Positions 32,360-45,440 of a stretch of 64,000 nucleotides of DNA are shown in pieces (the first letter of the stretch is position 1; every line of letters starts with the position of its first letter). A program made the position numbers and the translations under genes. The DNA is from Cristatella mucedo (taxonomy: Eukaryota; Bryozoa; Phylactolaemata; Cristatellidae). The notes beneath the pieces were generated by a model that was not told the origin of the DNA, did not search any database, and saw only the letters and a program-made list of their open reading frames with translations. Location: contig WPIO01000002.1 in NCBI GenBank assembly GCA_009760855.2, forward strand, positions 3,619,001 through 3,683,000. The letters are read 5' to 3'.

Positions 32360-35300
32360 CTATGTTAGCTGCCACATTTTTACAGATCTCACTTGCATCG
32401 CAGCATCCTCGCCTCGCCATGACGGGTACCATTGGTTCTTTGCATTCCAGAACCTTTCCGGAGCATTCCTATCGGAATTGCTCCAAGGCTTGGGTGATCC
32501 GCCTTCATTGTTCAAGCCATCTGGGATGAAGCCATTAGTTCCGCCGACCGCCACGTTGAGGATGAGATAAAACTGCAAGTGCACCATCACGCACAAAGTG
32601 AAAATTCATGCACATATTCCGAATGCATACCATATGGAGTCACAAGCTGTATATGTAGTTATTGAACTACAGAATCCAGATGATATCAAAATCAATACTG
32701 ATGTAAAAGTAAGTAGCAGTAGCAGAGTAAGTGCGATCCAGGGCGTTGCTTAAACCTGCGCTTCAAAATCAAATCTTGGACATTGCGCCTTTAGTAACTT
32801 TGCTCCATAAAGTCTGAAACTATATAAATACTGACATCACGTGCTCTCCGACTTGATGAAATGTTGTAGCATGCTAAATCTCTGCATACAGCATTTGCTT
32901 CGCTCAAGATAAATTTTACTGCAAGTGTATACGTGTGACAGAATTGCTAAATGTCTTAACCCAGCAGTTAAGGAGCCCTTAATTCGAGACCTAAACGGTG
33001 GGTTCAAGACGAAATAGGAAATTCTACATTCGCTGCAAGCGAGGTGACAAGCCCTACAGTTCCTTTGCAGCTCCATAAAAAAGACTGTGGAGTTACGAGA
33101 CATGCAAATGCAAAACTTCCGGAAATGCAACTGAATGGTGAGTAATATCATGCTTGATAAACAAACAAAATGAATAAATTGGTTAGGGGTGACATGCACA
33201 GGGTCAGCATGCAAATGTGGTTAGTGGCAGCATGCACCGTGTCAGCACGCATAAGCACGTCAAGGACGAATCACAGGGACCCACTAAATGGTGTCCTAAA
33301 TAGGTGTTCTTTTTAAATGTGGTCAAGTCAGAGGATGTTGCGACGCAAATCGGGAGGGAGTTCCAGGCTTTGGGAGCATACGAACTAAATGCACGGACTC
33401 CAAAATATTTGAGGTTTGTACGAGGTATTGGTAAACTGTTGGATTCCGAAAATCGGTCGGGGGCGAGCACCTTAACCGCTGAACCACCCAGCTCGTCAAT
33501 TATAAATGGAATTCATTAAACATAATGAGTAAATGGTACTCTTACTGTCTGTCCTTTGACTATTATGCTAACAGCTGAGCATGTCAAAGGATGTAGCCTC
33601 CATCTATGAGATCAAATCAATTCCACAAGACCTCGCTTACATTCCAGCGTCTCGCTGGCCATGCAGGTTATACATTTTCGTACGTCATTTTTAACCAAAA
33701 AGGATCGCACGTGCTGCTAGGTAAAAGCAGACGAGCTATCTTTGCTTGATCTGCCACTAGGACGTTGCAGTGGCCACGTTTGCAAATCAGAATCTTAAAG
33801 CCAGAAAACCATCTCTCTGGGGTGGCTGAATGCAGGTGGTGAGGGGGGAAGTCGATGTACGCGCACTCTTAAACCATTCTAGGCATCAAAGCAATTGAGC
33901 GCGGGTTTAATTTTTTGCGCAAACTTGAGAAATAGAGCGCCAAGCACGTTTCCGCAAACTTACGTCCGTATCGAATGGAGCACTTTTGTCTCCGGATGCC
34001 CATATATTTTCTCCTGGCTGATTGCCCCACTGAAAGAAGCCGTTGTTCGGAGTGGGAACGTTCAACACTAGCTGATCGTCAACAGAAATTCTGAAACATT
34101 GAATCAAACGAGGGTTACTGAGTATGAAGTTATTTTCTCCAGCAGATTGGCCACAAGGCAGCCGGCGTTTTTTTTTTTATAGAAGTAGCTCTGCCGTTTC
34201 TAATCTCGTCTGCAGTAGAATTCGATGCGAACCTGCCAAATGCAGCACAGATAATCTAGATTACGGTGAAAAGACGTGTAGAAACGGCGGAAACAAAAAC
34301 CTGCCACCAAAATGGGCAGCTTCTCCATGACCCACTGTTATCTAACTGAGCTATTGTATCCTCTGACAAACATGTTAGCTCTTAGGTTAAGATTTTTATT
34401 AAAGGTACATATAACTTGTCGAATAAATACTAATGCATTGAAAATTACATTTTATTGCTTTCCAAAAAATTTACAGCTTTCAAAAACCCACTGTAAATGG
34501 TGAAATTCTTCAAGGTCTTTATCAGCCGCCTTTAATAAGCCTGTTTACAAATGAATTGCTTGATTCGACTCTTGTTACGAAAATACGGCCGTTTACGTAC
34601 GATGCCTACTGCATTGATAATTAGGTGACAGTTCATGGCGTCACTCTATGAGGCTTAAGGCCTAAAGGCCAGAAGAATGGAGCGGGCGGCAAATAAGTGC
34701 CAAGTGCAATATAACCATTCTTGTCATTCAAAATAGAGAATATTGAAGATATGGACAGTTTCCTGTTTTGATTGACAATTTTCACATGATCGCCAAATGC
34801 AACACAAATTTTTGATTTAAAAAAAAAATTTGGCAGTGCCAATTAATATTTCTGTGGCTCGAAAGCTTGCGTTTGAGAGAACAGTAACGAAAACTAGAGA
34901 GTAGACTCGTGTGGTAGACTCGTGTGGCCGCGATGGCCGACGAGACACTCCATTCAAGGGCCAGCGGAGGTGACTAGCCCTGCCACCTGCTTAGATCATT
35001 TCGCTGCGAGTGGTCAAATAGTCACGTATAGTCCCGTGTTTCGGGGAAGCATTCGAACGCATGCCTGCCGGCTACCGCGGATAGCGGCAATCAGTGTGGC
35101 AACAGTGGCAACCGGTGTGGCAAATGGTGGCAGTCGGTGTGGCAATAGCAGCTCGGTTTTGCGATCGCTGTGTATTCTTGCATGTTTTTATTTTGGTTAT
35201 AGCACTCAGCGAGTGTGAAGCTCATGAAACGTGTTAAAATGAATTAGAATTCGAACCACTTTCCTTTTCCAGCTGGAAAAAAGAAGCAAAAAGATCGCAA

Positions 35301-38300
35301 AATGCGGCTGAATTGCGACCACAGCTGCTGCTGCAGCTGGCTACAGTTGCTCGCGCTTGCACACGGCTGGAAGTCGTGGAACTCGATAAATCTTGGCGGA
35401 TTATTTATTACTTTGCTACAAGCAAATGTAAAGTGCCTAGAAAGAGATTGGGTTCTCTGAGAGCGCTATAACAAAGGTATTAATATTGTTGTTATTATTA
35501 CTTAACGATTAGCTGTGCCGTGACTTTACAAAGGCAGCCATTCATTGATGAACGTCGCGCTGCGGAGGAGAGTTAGGCAGTCAACCGACGTCGACGAGTG
35601 ACTCACTTGATGTGGTACCTCGTCCAATCCAGAGTGTACTTGTGCAGTCCGTCAGCGTAGCTTCTGCCGGAGGCTCTCCTGTAACGAGTGGCATGTATAG
35701 AGCGCATGAGCAGAGCAGCATGTTCCAAGTTGAAAGAAGAGTCTCGATCGGTGGCTGAGCGCTAAGCTCCTACACATGACTCACTTCGTCTGCTGGGTCA
35801 TTTGCCAGCGGTTATTCGCTGAGTCAACGCCCCAGTGCAAGGTGGATCCCATCTGCCATATTCCCAAGCCTCCGTAGTTCTGGTTGCCTGCGCATAGAAC
35901 CGGTCACTCTTACTGAAGAATAATCAACAAAAAAATGACCTCAACCGCCATCGTACGGCTTACCAATCGACTCGACGATATCAATTTCACCAGACCGCGG
36001 CCAACCGCCGTATTTATTATTTCTTGGTAGCATCCATATGGCTGTAACGCGAAGACGTGTGGAGGCATTCGAATTGTGAAATATCACGGGCTAGGCAGTT
36101 TGTATTGTTATACTGTCCAAGCGGAAATGCACACAGCTTCAGCCGGCAGTAGCTGTCTGAGAGCAAATGGAGTCGTTCGCTTTTGCCGAAATTTTGCTGT
36201 TTAATAAGTAGCAACTTGCCAGCACGGTCTGGCAAAAGCTGCGCTTGAAAACCCTAACCTCTGTCTAGACATCAAAGTAAATTTCTCGCTCATACATAGC
36301 GATCGATTGATGACATCCTTACCTGGCCACAGCCAGTCTCCTCTGGGCATCTTGGCGAGGACCTCCACTCGCCCATACCTTATAGATTGCTTTGACCTCA
36401 GCTTTGCAGACATGACCGGGTTTAAAAGGGCGTCGCGGCCGTTACGGAGACAGCCCCAGTTTCCTGCGTTAGTACAGCGTCCGTACATGGCTAAAAAGTA
36501 ACGCATTTCAAATAAGTAGTGTGCCAAAGCGATACTCCAAGCATAAACTGTATTTAGCAGCTACCAATAACCTGATTATATTGAATAAATACCGTTCATG
36601 TTCCACGTGCCTTGTCTTAGAAATCTCTCACCAAAGCGGTCTGCAGTCAAAGTCTATAACGCCATTTGTCGTGAGAATAAATGCATCGTATATAAGCCAT
36701 TAGATATATTTTACTTTATTTTTCAAGCACTAAATACAGTTAAAAGTAGTATACCTACCTAAATACACTGCAATGCATAGAGATATGGATAGCGACATAT
36801 TCGAGTGCATGAACTAAGCCCATTAGTGTAACTATTGGTAGTGTATTATTTAAATTCCGGATGGCCAAAAACCTCAATGACTTCTTTGATACCATAGTGA
36901 AAAGTAAGCCACGACTAGAAGCCGTAGCTGCAATCAGAGTTACGACGGCTGTTTTAGCATGCTGAGCAGCATCTATTATATCTCCTAAGCCTTTCATTTT
37001 CCATCGTCAACACTCATTTTGCATATCAACTCTCATTGCTGTGGAATACCTTTGGACAATTTTACTACTTCTAATGTTTCCATGTCCGCCGGGCTATCCT
37101 AGCAGTTTTTCGGCGCTCATAAATTTTGCTTAAAAAACGATCAAACTACAGGCGAGACACATAGGCAAGAGTAAATTAATTGCTAATAAGAAAGGCTGAG
37201 TCAGAGTTGTATGCTCTGGTCTGACAGGACTTTTGTCTTCACAGCAGCACTACAATTTTAGGGCGTTTACTTTGTGCCAGCTGAGTTACGAGAGGCGTGG
37301 GATGTATGCATCCTTCCTAGAAACCTTCTGATATAATGTGCCCGCGAGGAGAGTCATAAGGCGCCGTAAAAATGTCTTAATATTAAAATCATTTTTAATG
37401 CGAGTAAAATTCAGAAAGCTTAGGAAAATATTACTTCAAACTGTGATTCCTGTACTTTAATAGTTAAAACTAATTCCACGCTAGTATATGAACGCTGGCA
37501 AGTATTTCAAGACTTGATTACACATCTTAGATGCATCGTTAAGCGAATTGTTCCTTGCAAACTCAAGTGAAAAGCCCTCGTTTGAGAGTTCGAACGCTAA
37601 TCAGGGATCGTCATCATCTTTCATCAGAGCTTTTGGCGAAAGCTTCTCTGAAAGTCTCTATACCGTATTAAGGAGTCCCTACCAAAAGCAAATAAATATT
37701 CTAAGCTTTCTTTGACTCGGAGTAATTGAACACCTACAAATTAAATCTAAGTACACTGCCGATTCTTAGCTGTCTCTTGGCCTCCGGTTGATAAGTAATC
37801 AGCGATGCCAGTGCACGTAAAATACTTGCTCATACTGTTAGCGACAACCAAAGTCTTCTTGAGTTCATATATAAAGAGCTTAATATGCCGCAGCAATTTC
37901 ACAAGAACACTTTCAACAAAATTTTGCCATGCAACATATAGCTAGTTTAATCCTACAACTACTCTCTGGCTTCTTCCTTCTGGTGGCCTTAACATCGAAG
38001 CCATCGAAGAACGACGCCATAAATATAGTGAGCCGATTAAGGGAATGAATTATCCTAATATTATCATTGAAAGCGCAGTATCAATGACAGTAACAACACT
38101 AATTAGAAAACTAAGTGACGGGGGTTTTAAGAGATAGTCTGACATATCCTTATTGGGAAGTATTGATGGGGTGATTCAGGCACATGCAAAAGCTAGGAGT
38201 TTAACAGAAGCTTGAGCACTGAGAAGTGCTCAATCTTTACAGCCGCCATAGAAAGTTGTACTAACCTTGCTGGCAGCGACATTTCAGGAGCAGTCGATTG

Positions 38301-41300
38301 GGACCTAGAAACTACCGTAACAGACAGAGGTTCAAGGGTTTCCACTCTACGCTTGAGGTTGAGAGAAAATTCATAAGGGAGCCTTAAGAATTTTGTCACC
38401 AATCTATACCTCAGCATGCCATACTATTGCCATTGAATGAGAACGTATTTAAGAGTAATATGTTATGCATTTACATGGCACTAAGACAAAAGAAGGAGCT
38501 TTAAATATAAGCTGAATAACGTGCCAATATTGTGGTCATCTTGCGATAAATTCCGAAAAATCTTGATAAGGACCAAGTAGTATTTGCACAAGAGAATGTT
38601 GCTTATAGCGCACACATAAATTCAAGAGATTTAAGTGAATAGTCGCTCGCCGACGGCTTTATTGGCGACACAAAAAACAAGATAGTAAAGATTAACATAT
38701 TAGCAACAAACAATGTCTGGCATAACAGGTAAAAACTTAAAAGTTGCCACACTTAATGAGAGCAAATGAGCCTTTTAAAATTAATATGGACTAGCTAACC
38801 CAACTGAATTGAAGAGTAGCTGTCGCCAATGTTTTTGTAGATGAAATTAGAGATACATGTTTTATCGTCTTGAAAGAAGTCTTAAAAGCTTCACAATTTC
38901 AGAATGAGGCAATAGCTAGGCTTACCTTAGCTTACCTTAGTAAGTACTATTAAGTGCAAGTAATTCTCTTTCAAGAATGAATGGATGTTACATTTTCAAT
39001 CTAGGTCATTTACGTGAATTCATATATTTGTGTATACAGTATTAAAAAAAATAATCTTTTTTTTAATGGGTTCGAGACGTCATGCAACAAGAAAGTGGCC
39101 TAAAAAAAAATTAGCGCGGAATTTAAAGGGGCAGAACTAAAGACAGAGGCACGCGAGTCAGATTTAGCTCAGTCGTTTGCCCGACAAGAATGAAAAGATA
39201 ACATTTTCTAAACAAAAATCCCGCGAGCCTTGCTATCTTGAGCCTACGATCCCCGTGCTTAATGGCGATACCACCTTCTTACTGGGAAAATCACAGCTTC
39301 AAAACAAAGCAGTATGCTACCTATACATTACGCAAAACATTCTGTCCTCCTGAAGCGTTTAGGAGAATGACGATGAATATCGATATTTAGTTATTATTTC
39401 AGAGTTAATTGCTCACATCGAATGCGATAGAGAACTGTAAGCCTTTCTAGTTCGAATACTGATCCGTTTTAATCGATGCAGCAGTAGGTTGGCACATGTA
39501 GAGAATTTCAGTCAGAATAGATAAAGCTGCATCGTGGTTTTTTTAGTCTTTAAATTTTATATATCAGTAAATTGTGTAAGTAACTTAAAAGATGAATCCA
39601 AACTTAAGGAATACCATTGCCATATATCTCAATATTTGACGCGCCAAATAGAGGCCGCATTGTATTATCAGTGAATAGTGAAAGATCTATGTAGAGTAAA
39701 ATAATTAATAATATATTTGCAATGCGCCCTCCGAGAACTTGATCTCGTTCTAGGCACTTTGCATATGCTGCAAAGGAAGCATGGAAAACGCGGTTGAATG
39801 GTTGTCAGCACGCAAGCATTAGCACACAAAGGAGAAACCACATGCGCTCACTTAATGCTGTGATTATTAGATCGATACGTTTATCTAGTTTTTAAATGTG
39901 GTCAAGTCAGACGATGTCGGAAAATTAGTCGGAAGTGAGTTCCAGGCTTTAGGCGCATAAGAACTGAAGGCACGGTCTCCAAAGAAATTTTGAGATTTTT
40001 ACGAGGTACGAGTCAACAGTTAGATTTCTAAAAGCAAGTGGCACGATTCTTAGCCTGATGGGGGAGTAGATCTGATAGGAAGGCTAGAGCCATTGAATGG
40101 AGGTACCTAAAAGTGAGTGACAAAAACTTGACGTCGATGCGTTGCTTGACTGGGAACCAGTGCAGGTCTGCGAGAAGTGACGTGACGACCGACAAGCCTA
40201 GCTGCAGAGTTTTGCACCAATCGGAAGCGCCTGATTGCTCATGCCGGTAGACCAGAGTAAGCGCTTTGTTTTCCATACCGGCTTCAAGTAAAGCATGTTG
40301 TTTCGGACGTAGCTGTTTTGGGGCTCCGGCGTATACGCCTGGAACTCCCAGTTCTGCAACGAGCGTATTCGACTCACTTATAATAGCCCGGCGCTGCCGT
40401 TCCGCGAAGAGTAGTGACAGTTTCAATACCTACTAAATAATTTCAAATGACTTACGCATGTGGGCACAGGTGAAAGAGAAGGCAAAACGAATGAGTAAGC
40501 AGAGACGGCAAAACAGAATGTACGAAGGGCAGCAGGAAAAAGAGTGCACGCACAGAGCTGCTTGAGCGACGGTTGCAACTGCTGATACAGTCTTTAACAT
40601 GCATCAGTCGCATTCCCCTGAGTCTGAGCTAAGCGATAAAGTGCTCGAAATTCCCGATCAAGTTCATGCTGTGAAGTCCTGTATTGAGTTATTAATTTCT
40701 TTTTCCTTTCCATGCATTAGGCCTTTGAATCATCCATTCTTCACTCTTTACCTTCAATTCCACAGTTAAAAGAGCGCTAGACAGCAAAAAAAAGCAAATA
40801 TCCAGGCGCATTCAAGTAAAGCTAGGTACACTTATGCATTACGGATCCGCAGATATGTTGTAGTTTTTTAAATATGTGCTAGGGTGTCTACACTACTGGC
40901 AAGTTAGCTTACCTTGAATTCTGTAAGAACATCTAAAGACAGCAGCGCCTTATCGCTAATAGATTAAAGTAAGATCACTCACTGAAAGGGCCAAATATAT
41001 TATTGTGAATGGTGGAATGGCATCTTACTTTGAGGCTCTTTGCTTTCAATTTCGCATAAAAAAATCACAAGAATCAGAAGCTTGAGATACAAGATAAAAT
41101 TAATTATTTAGGAAGCAGCAAAAACTCTAATTGAAACTTGTTATGAAGGTAACATATTATAGCACCTGTTAAATTATAGAACGTCTTAGACAGACGCTGA
41201 AGAGCTCTTAAGCGAAAAGTCACTTCTGTGATGAGCATTTTAACTTTGCCATCCACAAATCATCCTTCGAAAAAATAGCTTCGAAGAATCAGTGAAAGGT

Positions 41301-42096
41301 CAGGGAGTAGGATCCCAATGGCCCAGTAATTGTATAGGCGGCCAACAGTAGAATTTCTTACGAAGCCTCCGTAGAGTGACACTTCATGCTCCCAATTGCT
41401 CGGATAAAAGCTGCCAAAGTCATCGTTAAGAACCAGCCGAAGGTTTCCGCTGGTTGGTACGTCAATGGGAGGTGGTGGGCGATTGTTATTGTTTGGTCCC
41501 TGTCCTCTAGCACTAGCTTGCCATTGCTGATCGAGAATTTGGAAGCCTAGGCCGTTTCGAATTGTATAGATCCAGTAGTTCACAGTATCTCCTGGATTAA
41601 CAATCGCAGCCCGATTCTCGTGGACCCACGTTCCACCTGCAATCGCACGGCGGCTTTGTATGATATAATAGGTACACAATATCACCTAAGTATTCAACTA
41701 AGATCATTGCTGCTGTTGATAATTACCGGGCGATTTGTTGCGCACATCTACATTGTATTGTCCTGCATTCACTCCACGAAGAGGTGCGTTGACGCTATAG
41801 TGAAATGCAACGAGAGTGTCTCCAGGAGTATCTGACGAGAAAAAACGAGATCTCAAGACCGTATTTAATGAAGCGTGGCCACAAAACGGCGCCAGTGAAG
41901 TCATGCCTATTTATTATCGTGTGGCATATCAAGCATTCAATTTGAGTCGTCTGCAAAAGAACTGCTTGCAAAACAGCTTACCGGCCACTTCAAAGCGTAT
42001 TCCTCGTGGACTGAGGAGTGATATCGATGGCTGGGGCACGTTCGCCGATACGCAGACAACTAGGATCACGGGCAGTAGCGGAAGAACCGACGCCAT
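32360..42096 (-). CDS. GNBP: Beta-1,3-glucan-binding protein (CBM39 + GH16), copy C
   Basis: Eleven exons, from the start codon: 41982-42096, 41727-41831, 41362-41636, 40279-40353, 36593-36653, 36323-36490, 35964-36041, 35785-35887, 35607-35678, 33964-34090, 32360-32572. They sum to 1392 nt (463 aa plus stop), with all introns GT-AG. Signal peptide MASVLPLLPVILVVCVSA, then NVPQPSISLLSPRGIRFEVA and NYWIYTIRNGLGFQILDQQW of the CBM39-like domain. The linker is Asn/Pro-rich (NNNNRPPPPID). In the GH16 domain GEIDIVE carries glutamates at about 285 and 290; DWLWPAIWMLP, WGVD and ILNVAVGGTNGF are kept. A 5'-truncated LINE ends about 20 bp from exon 4 in intron 4, and a LINE plus SINE piece sits in intron 10. 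Closest relative in the window is pseudogene D. Expected role: secreted beta-1,3-glucan recognition; real glucanase activity is possible but not shown. Confidence 0.95.
33130..33500 (-). mobile_element. LINE 3' fragment joined to a truncated SINE head
   Basis: 33130-33455 matches the LINE 3' UTR and ORF2 end (minus: SESNSLPIPRTNLKYFGVRA, then SSYAPKAWNSLP). At about 33455 it changes abruptly to gtcgggggcgagcaccttaa then ccgctg, the head of the SINE on the minus strand, up to about 33500. A SINE-LINE chimera or two nested insertions could explain this. It lies in intron 10 of gene C. Confidence 0.75.
35415..35507 (+). repeat. LINE 3' tail with ATT/GTT microsatellite
   Basis: gtgcctagaaagagattggg then ttctctgagagcgct, followed by GTTGTTATTATTA. 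An extremely 5'-truncated LINE in intron 9 of gene C, about 100 bp from exon 9. Confidence 0.75.
36654..39690 (-). other. Intron 4 of GNBP copy C, repeat-poor part
   Basis: AT-rich, without recognisable genes or clear transposons. A short direct repeat (agcttaccttagcttacctt) occurs near 38930. Confidence 0.6.
39700..40257 (-). mobile_element. CR1/L2-type LINE, 5'-truncated, next to exon 4 of gene C
   Basis: The hairpin tail is at about 39722-39770 on the minus strand; the ORF2 end follows (VKQRIDVKFLSLTFRYLH, then SDLLPHQAKNRATCF) up to about 40257. The break lies about 20 bp below the splice donor of exon 4 (40279), so the insertion spared the exon but sits at the start of intron 4. Confidence 0.85.
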
Positions 42097-42166
42097 CTTA
42101 AGGGTTTCGATCTGCTAAGTGCTTTGCGAAAGCAACGTGGGCGCAGTTTGCATAAGATTTCAGCCA

Positions 42167-42189
42167 ATATACATGTTTTCAGTGAGTCA
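42167..42189 (-). promoter_or_regulatory. Promoter elements of GNBP copy C: TATA-like plus AP-1-like site
   Basis: On the minus strand TGACTCA (42183-42189) is followed about 10 nt later by a weak TATA-like GTATATT (42167-42173), about 71 nt upstream of the start codon. The same arrangement stands upstream of D. A CCAAT-type ATTGGTTG lies further up. TGACTCA is the consensus of AP-1 (bZIP) factors; its function here is inferred. Confidence 0.45.
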
Positions 42190-43654
42190 TCTTTGCTGTT
42201 CAACCAATAGCCTGAGAGGTAAGGAATGAACCAACGCGGAAGCTGCGTCCCACGAAGTGGTTTCTTGGCTTCAGCTCTCGCTCGCAACTGCAGGCGCATT
42301 GCTGGAACTGCAGCTACCAGCATGCATCGTATCTAGCTCGGTACACCCGGTGTAGCAGGCTAGAGTATACCCCCAGGCCAGAATAAGCCTGGGGTTTAAA
42401 TGGCCTCAGCCACGTTATTCCTCGGAGGTACGTTATGGTCTAGGCCACTTAATACCCCTCTAGGCCAAATTATACCCGTCACAACAACAGTTTTGAGCGA
42501 TAAACACGATGGCTAATAACTCCTTGCCGTTGCCTATCCAGGCACTTCACTCTCTGTTCTTCCCATTCTTATCTTAAGGGAATCATTACTCCGATCTCTC
42601 CCCTACCTCATATTTTCTACAAGCTGTTTCGTAAGTCGTAACGGTGACTACCGTTGGCGCCACAAAAATAGTGATGTGTCTAGTCATTGTGATTCTGTGC
42701 CGTTATAGACGCGAAACGCGTAGATATACGTGACTCTGAGCTGACCTAGATTTAACTAAGATTTTTGAAAACCCAGAATTCACATTCCGGTTGTGAGAGC
42801 GGCCGCCCGTGTCGCCCTGCTGGTGAAGGACTGTCGTTATACGGTTTTTAATCCACAAAACCACAAGAAGTTTTTTCAAATTTGTTTTGTTTCAGCTCGT
42901 TGTTGTCGCCTCAATTCGAGTTGAAGGTGGCCCGTATTTCAAAGTGAAGACAAAGTCAGCGATGGATACTTCCGCTCAGTAGGACCGAGGCTCTCTTCCC
43001 ACTCTCTTCCACTCTCTCTTCATGCAGGAGCCTTAGCCTCTAACGGTGGCACTCCTGACACTGTTTAGTATCGCAAGAAATTCAAGCTTTTGACAGCAGC
43101 ATGCGTAGAATACAGGTTAGCAGGAGGAGGAAGGGCGAGGAGCAGAGGCTGCAGTCTAAGGAGCAGAGAAGTAGGGCGGCCTCTGGCTGTCTGCTGCTAT
43201 GACTTCAGTGTCGATCATTGACATGATTGCTATGTCGCAGAACCTCCGCAAGCCGATGCATTCGGCATGAATTCTTAATTGCCTCAATTTCCACTTGCCA
43301 CGAACAAGGGAGCTCTGTTTGTCTACAAAGCCAGACGATCGTGCTACGTCATGCCCCTTTTTAAACAACATGATGGTTACCTATTGAAAAGCAGAACCAA
43401 AAATTCTGACACATTCTAGGACCGTAAGGGCTACGCAGCTTTCCTACCTATCAGACCTATTAATTTATTTTGTACCTGCTCGTGTGTTGAGATCACATGA
43501 TTCTCCAACCCTGGCTGTCCCACTTTTCAAACTGAAGCCTGACTGTAGGTGATCGTTTCTTTTGCTCATTAGGACCTACGGTGCGAAATTTCCTTTAACA
43601 ATCTCTTTGTGCAGGTGCTCTAGCCTGATTTAACAGCCTCTTAGAATGCCCGTA

Positions 43655-44240
43655 GTGAATTATTTTAATGTGCCACAGGAGAACTAAGTCTCTTTCCAGG
43701 CACTTTTTATCTACTGAAAAGGAAGCATGTCGAGTGATTAGTGACAAAATTTAATCTGCCACCATACTTAAGCGCAAAAATGAACTATTGAAACGGACCC
43801 AGCAATCTATTTATCGACAAACAGGTGATATGTTAGTTTCTTTTCAAATGCCTGCGAGTCGTGGAATAGGCTACTTCATTCAGGAATAGATTTCCAGGCT
43901 TTGTTAGCGTACCAAAAATAAGCATGGTCTTCAAAGATTTGAGGTTGGTAAGAGTCATAGGTAGGCGAGTACAGTCGGAAGAGCGGGTCTTAAGATGTAT
44001 AGCCCACAAATTTGATTTACTAATTTGATTATTTCGAGCTGAGCAAGAGATTGAAATCACTTAAAAAGTGATTCACAGCACATTGACGTCACTACGCTGT
44101 CTATGCGGTGCTGGTGCAGGTGAATGAGGCTGAGCTTAAGGTGTAAATTGTAACGTCCACAACAGTATAGCCTAGTTGCGGAGGTGTACACTAACTGTAA
44201 GCGTCTAAGTTCTTGTAAAATGTATTGTAGAGCTCAACTT
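43655..44240 (-). mobile_element. LINE remnant, decayed, shared with the region 5' of D
   Basis: A worn tail (gaactaagtctctttccagg) and 3' part of the LINE on the minus strand. It is closer to the copy at 53470 than to the other LINEs, including an acggacccagcaa block. Confidence 0.6.
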
Positions 44241-45099
44241 TATTTCGCATCGCTGTGAGAGCACGCACCTGCCGTATGTTCTATTCCGAAATGGATTTGT
44301 TGGTTATACAGAGCTCGAGCACTGCATTCAGGTAAGAGATATCTAGCTAATAACTATCAAGCGATTTAAAAAAATGGATGTATGATTTGTGGACGCACAT
44401 AAGTCCTAATGGCTGACTGACAATTAGATATTAGTAAAGCAGACCAACAATTGAATGCATCCTTCAGTCCTTGCGCACTAGATGGCTTCTTCATCTATGA
44501 TTCAATATTTTTCATAATTTTGTTTAAAGGTAAAATCTATTGAAATATGTTCAGCATGGACATCCTCTTGCTAATTTCTTTTCCAAATATTCAATATCTT
44601 GGACCATATTGAATTCGAAATGACGATTGGAGGTGCATATATCACAAGGTATCATAAGCATAGCACTGAAATCCGATAGGTTCTTAGGTACTACACACGA
44701 GCACTAATTGCTAGTAATAACAATATATTAATTAGTTAATATAGCGTTGCAATAGAACCAAATCTCAATTCAGCTGCTTTATTACTGGTTCCAGTAGAGG
44801 CAATAACCAAGGGTAGATGACTTCAAAGAAAAGCGTGTGAAAGCACCAGTATAATGTTGAGACCTGAAGTTTTCGAGGTTTCTGCATGCAATGTGGCTAT
44901 CTTAATGAGATCTAGTAAAAAGAGCTTATACCCTGAAGACCCTATACTATTATCTCCGCGGTCTTCACTGGCAGAGCAACTTAGCCCCGTGATTTTTAGT
45001 TCTTCTCTGGAAAAGGTTTCGTTCCCAAGTCCGTCAAACCGTTTATCGTTAAATCGATACTTAAAAAGCCTGTATTAGGCACAGAGATCCTTGCAATCT

Positions 45100-45440
45100 A
45101 TCGCCTTAAATCCCTTCTTTCTTTTTCGTAAAAGATTCTTGAAAAAATTATTGCTAAGCAGCTGTTAGCGTACATTGAAAATGATGAAATGTCAGAAAAA
45201 TTTCGCAAAAAAGGAGTAGTGCTAGTGAATGAAGCCAGCTGTAGGAAAGAGGGTGGATCTTGAAATTGACTCAATCTTTCTCGTAGACAAGCAATTGGTG
45301 CACAACTCAGAAGCTCGTCGGGCTTATCATGAACGGCGTAGATGCCACATCCCACCACTTCTATCCGAGCTTCGCTGGCTCTCTTTCAAACCTCAAGTTA
45401 GCAACAAGGTTCGAAGTATCTCTGCAGCTTGAGCCTCTAA
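45100..45440 (+). mobile_element. LINE remnant, decayed
   Basis: 45310-45420 follows the LINE at ...cgtgag-cgtcgcagttgccac... (here gaacggcgtagatgccacat, then ttcgctggctctctttcaaa). No frame survives, and the upstream limit is uncertain. Confidence 0.4.

Noticed and set aside
34922-35218. 98-codon frame between exons 9 and 10 of gene C
   Set aside because: It rests on short imperfect repeats (gtggcaa-type) in an intron and shows no motif.
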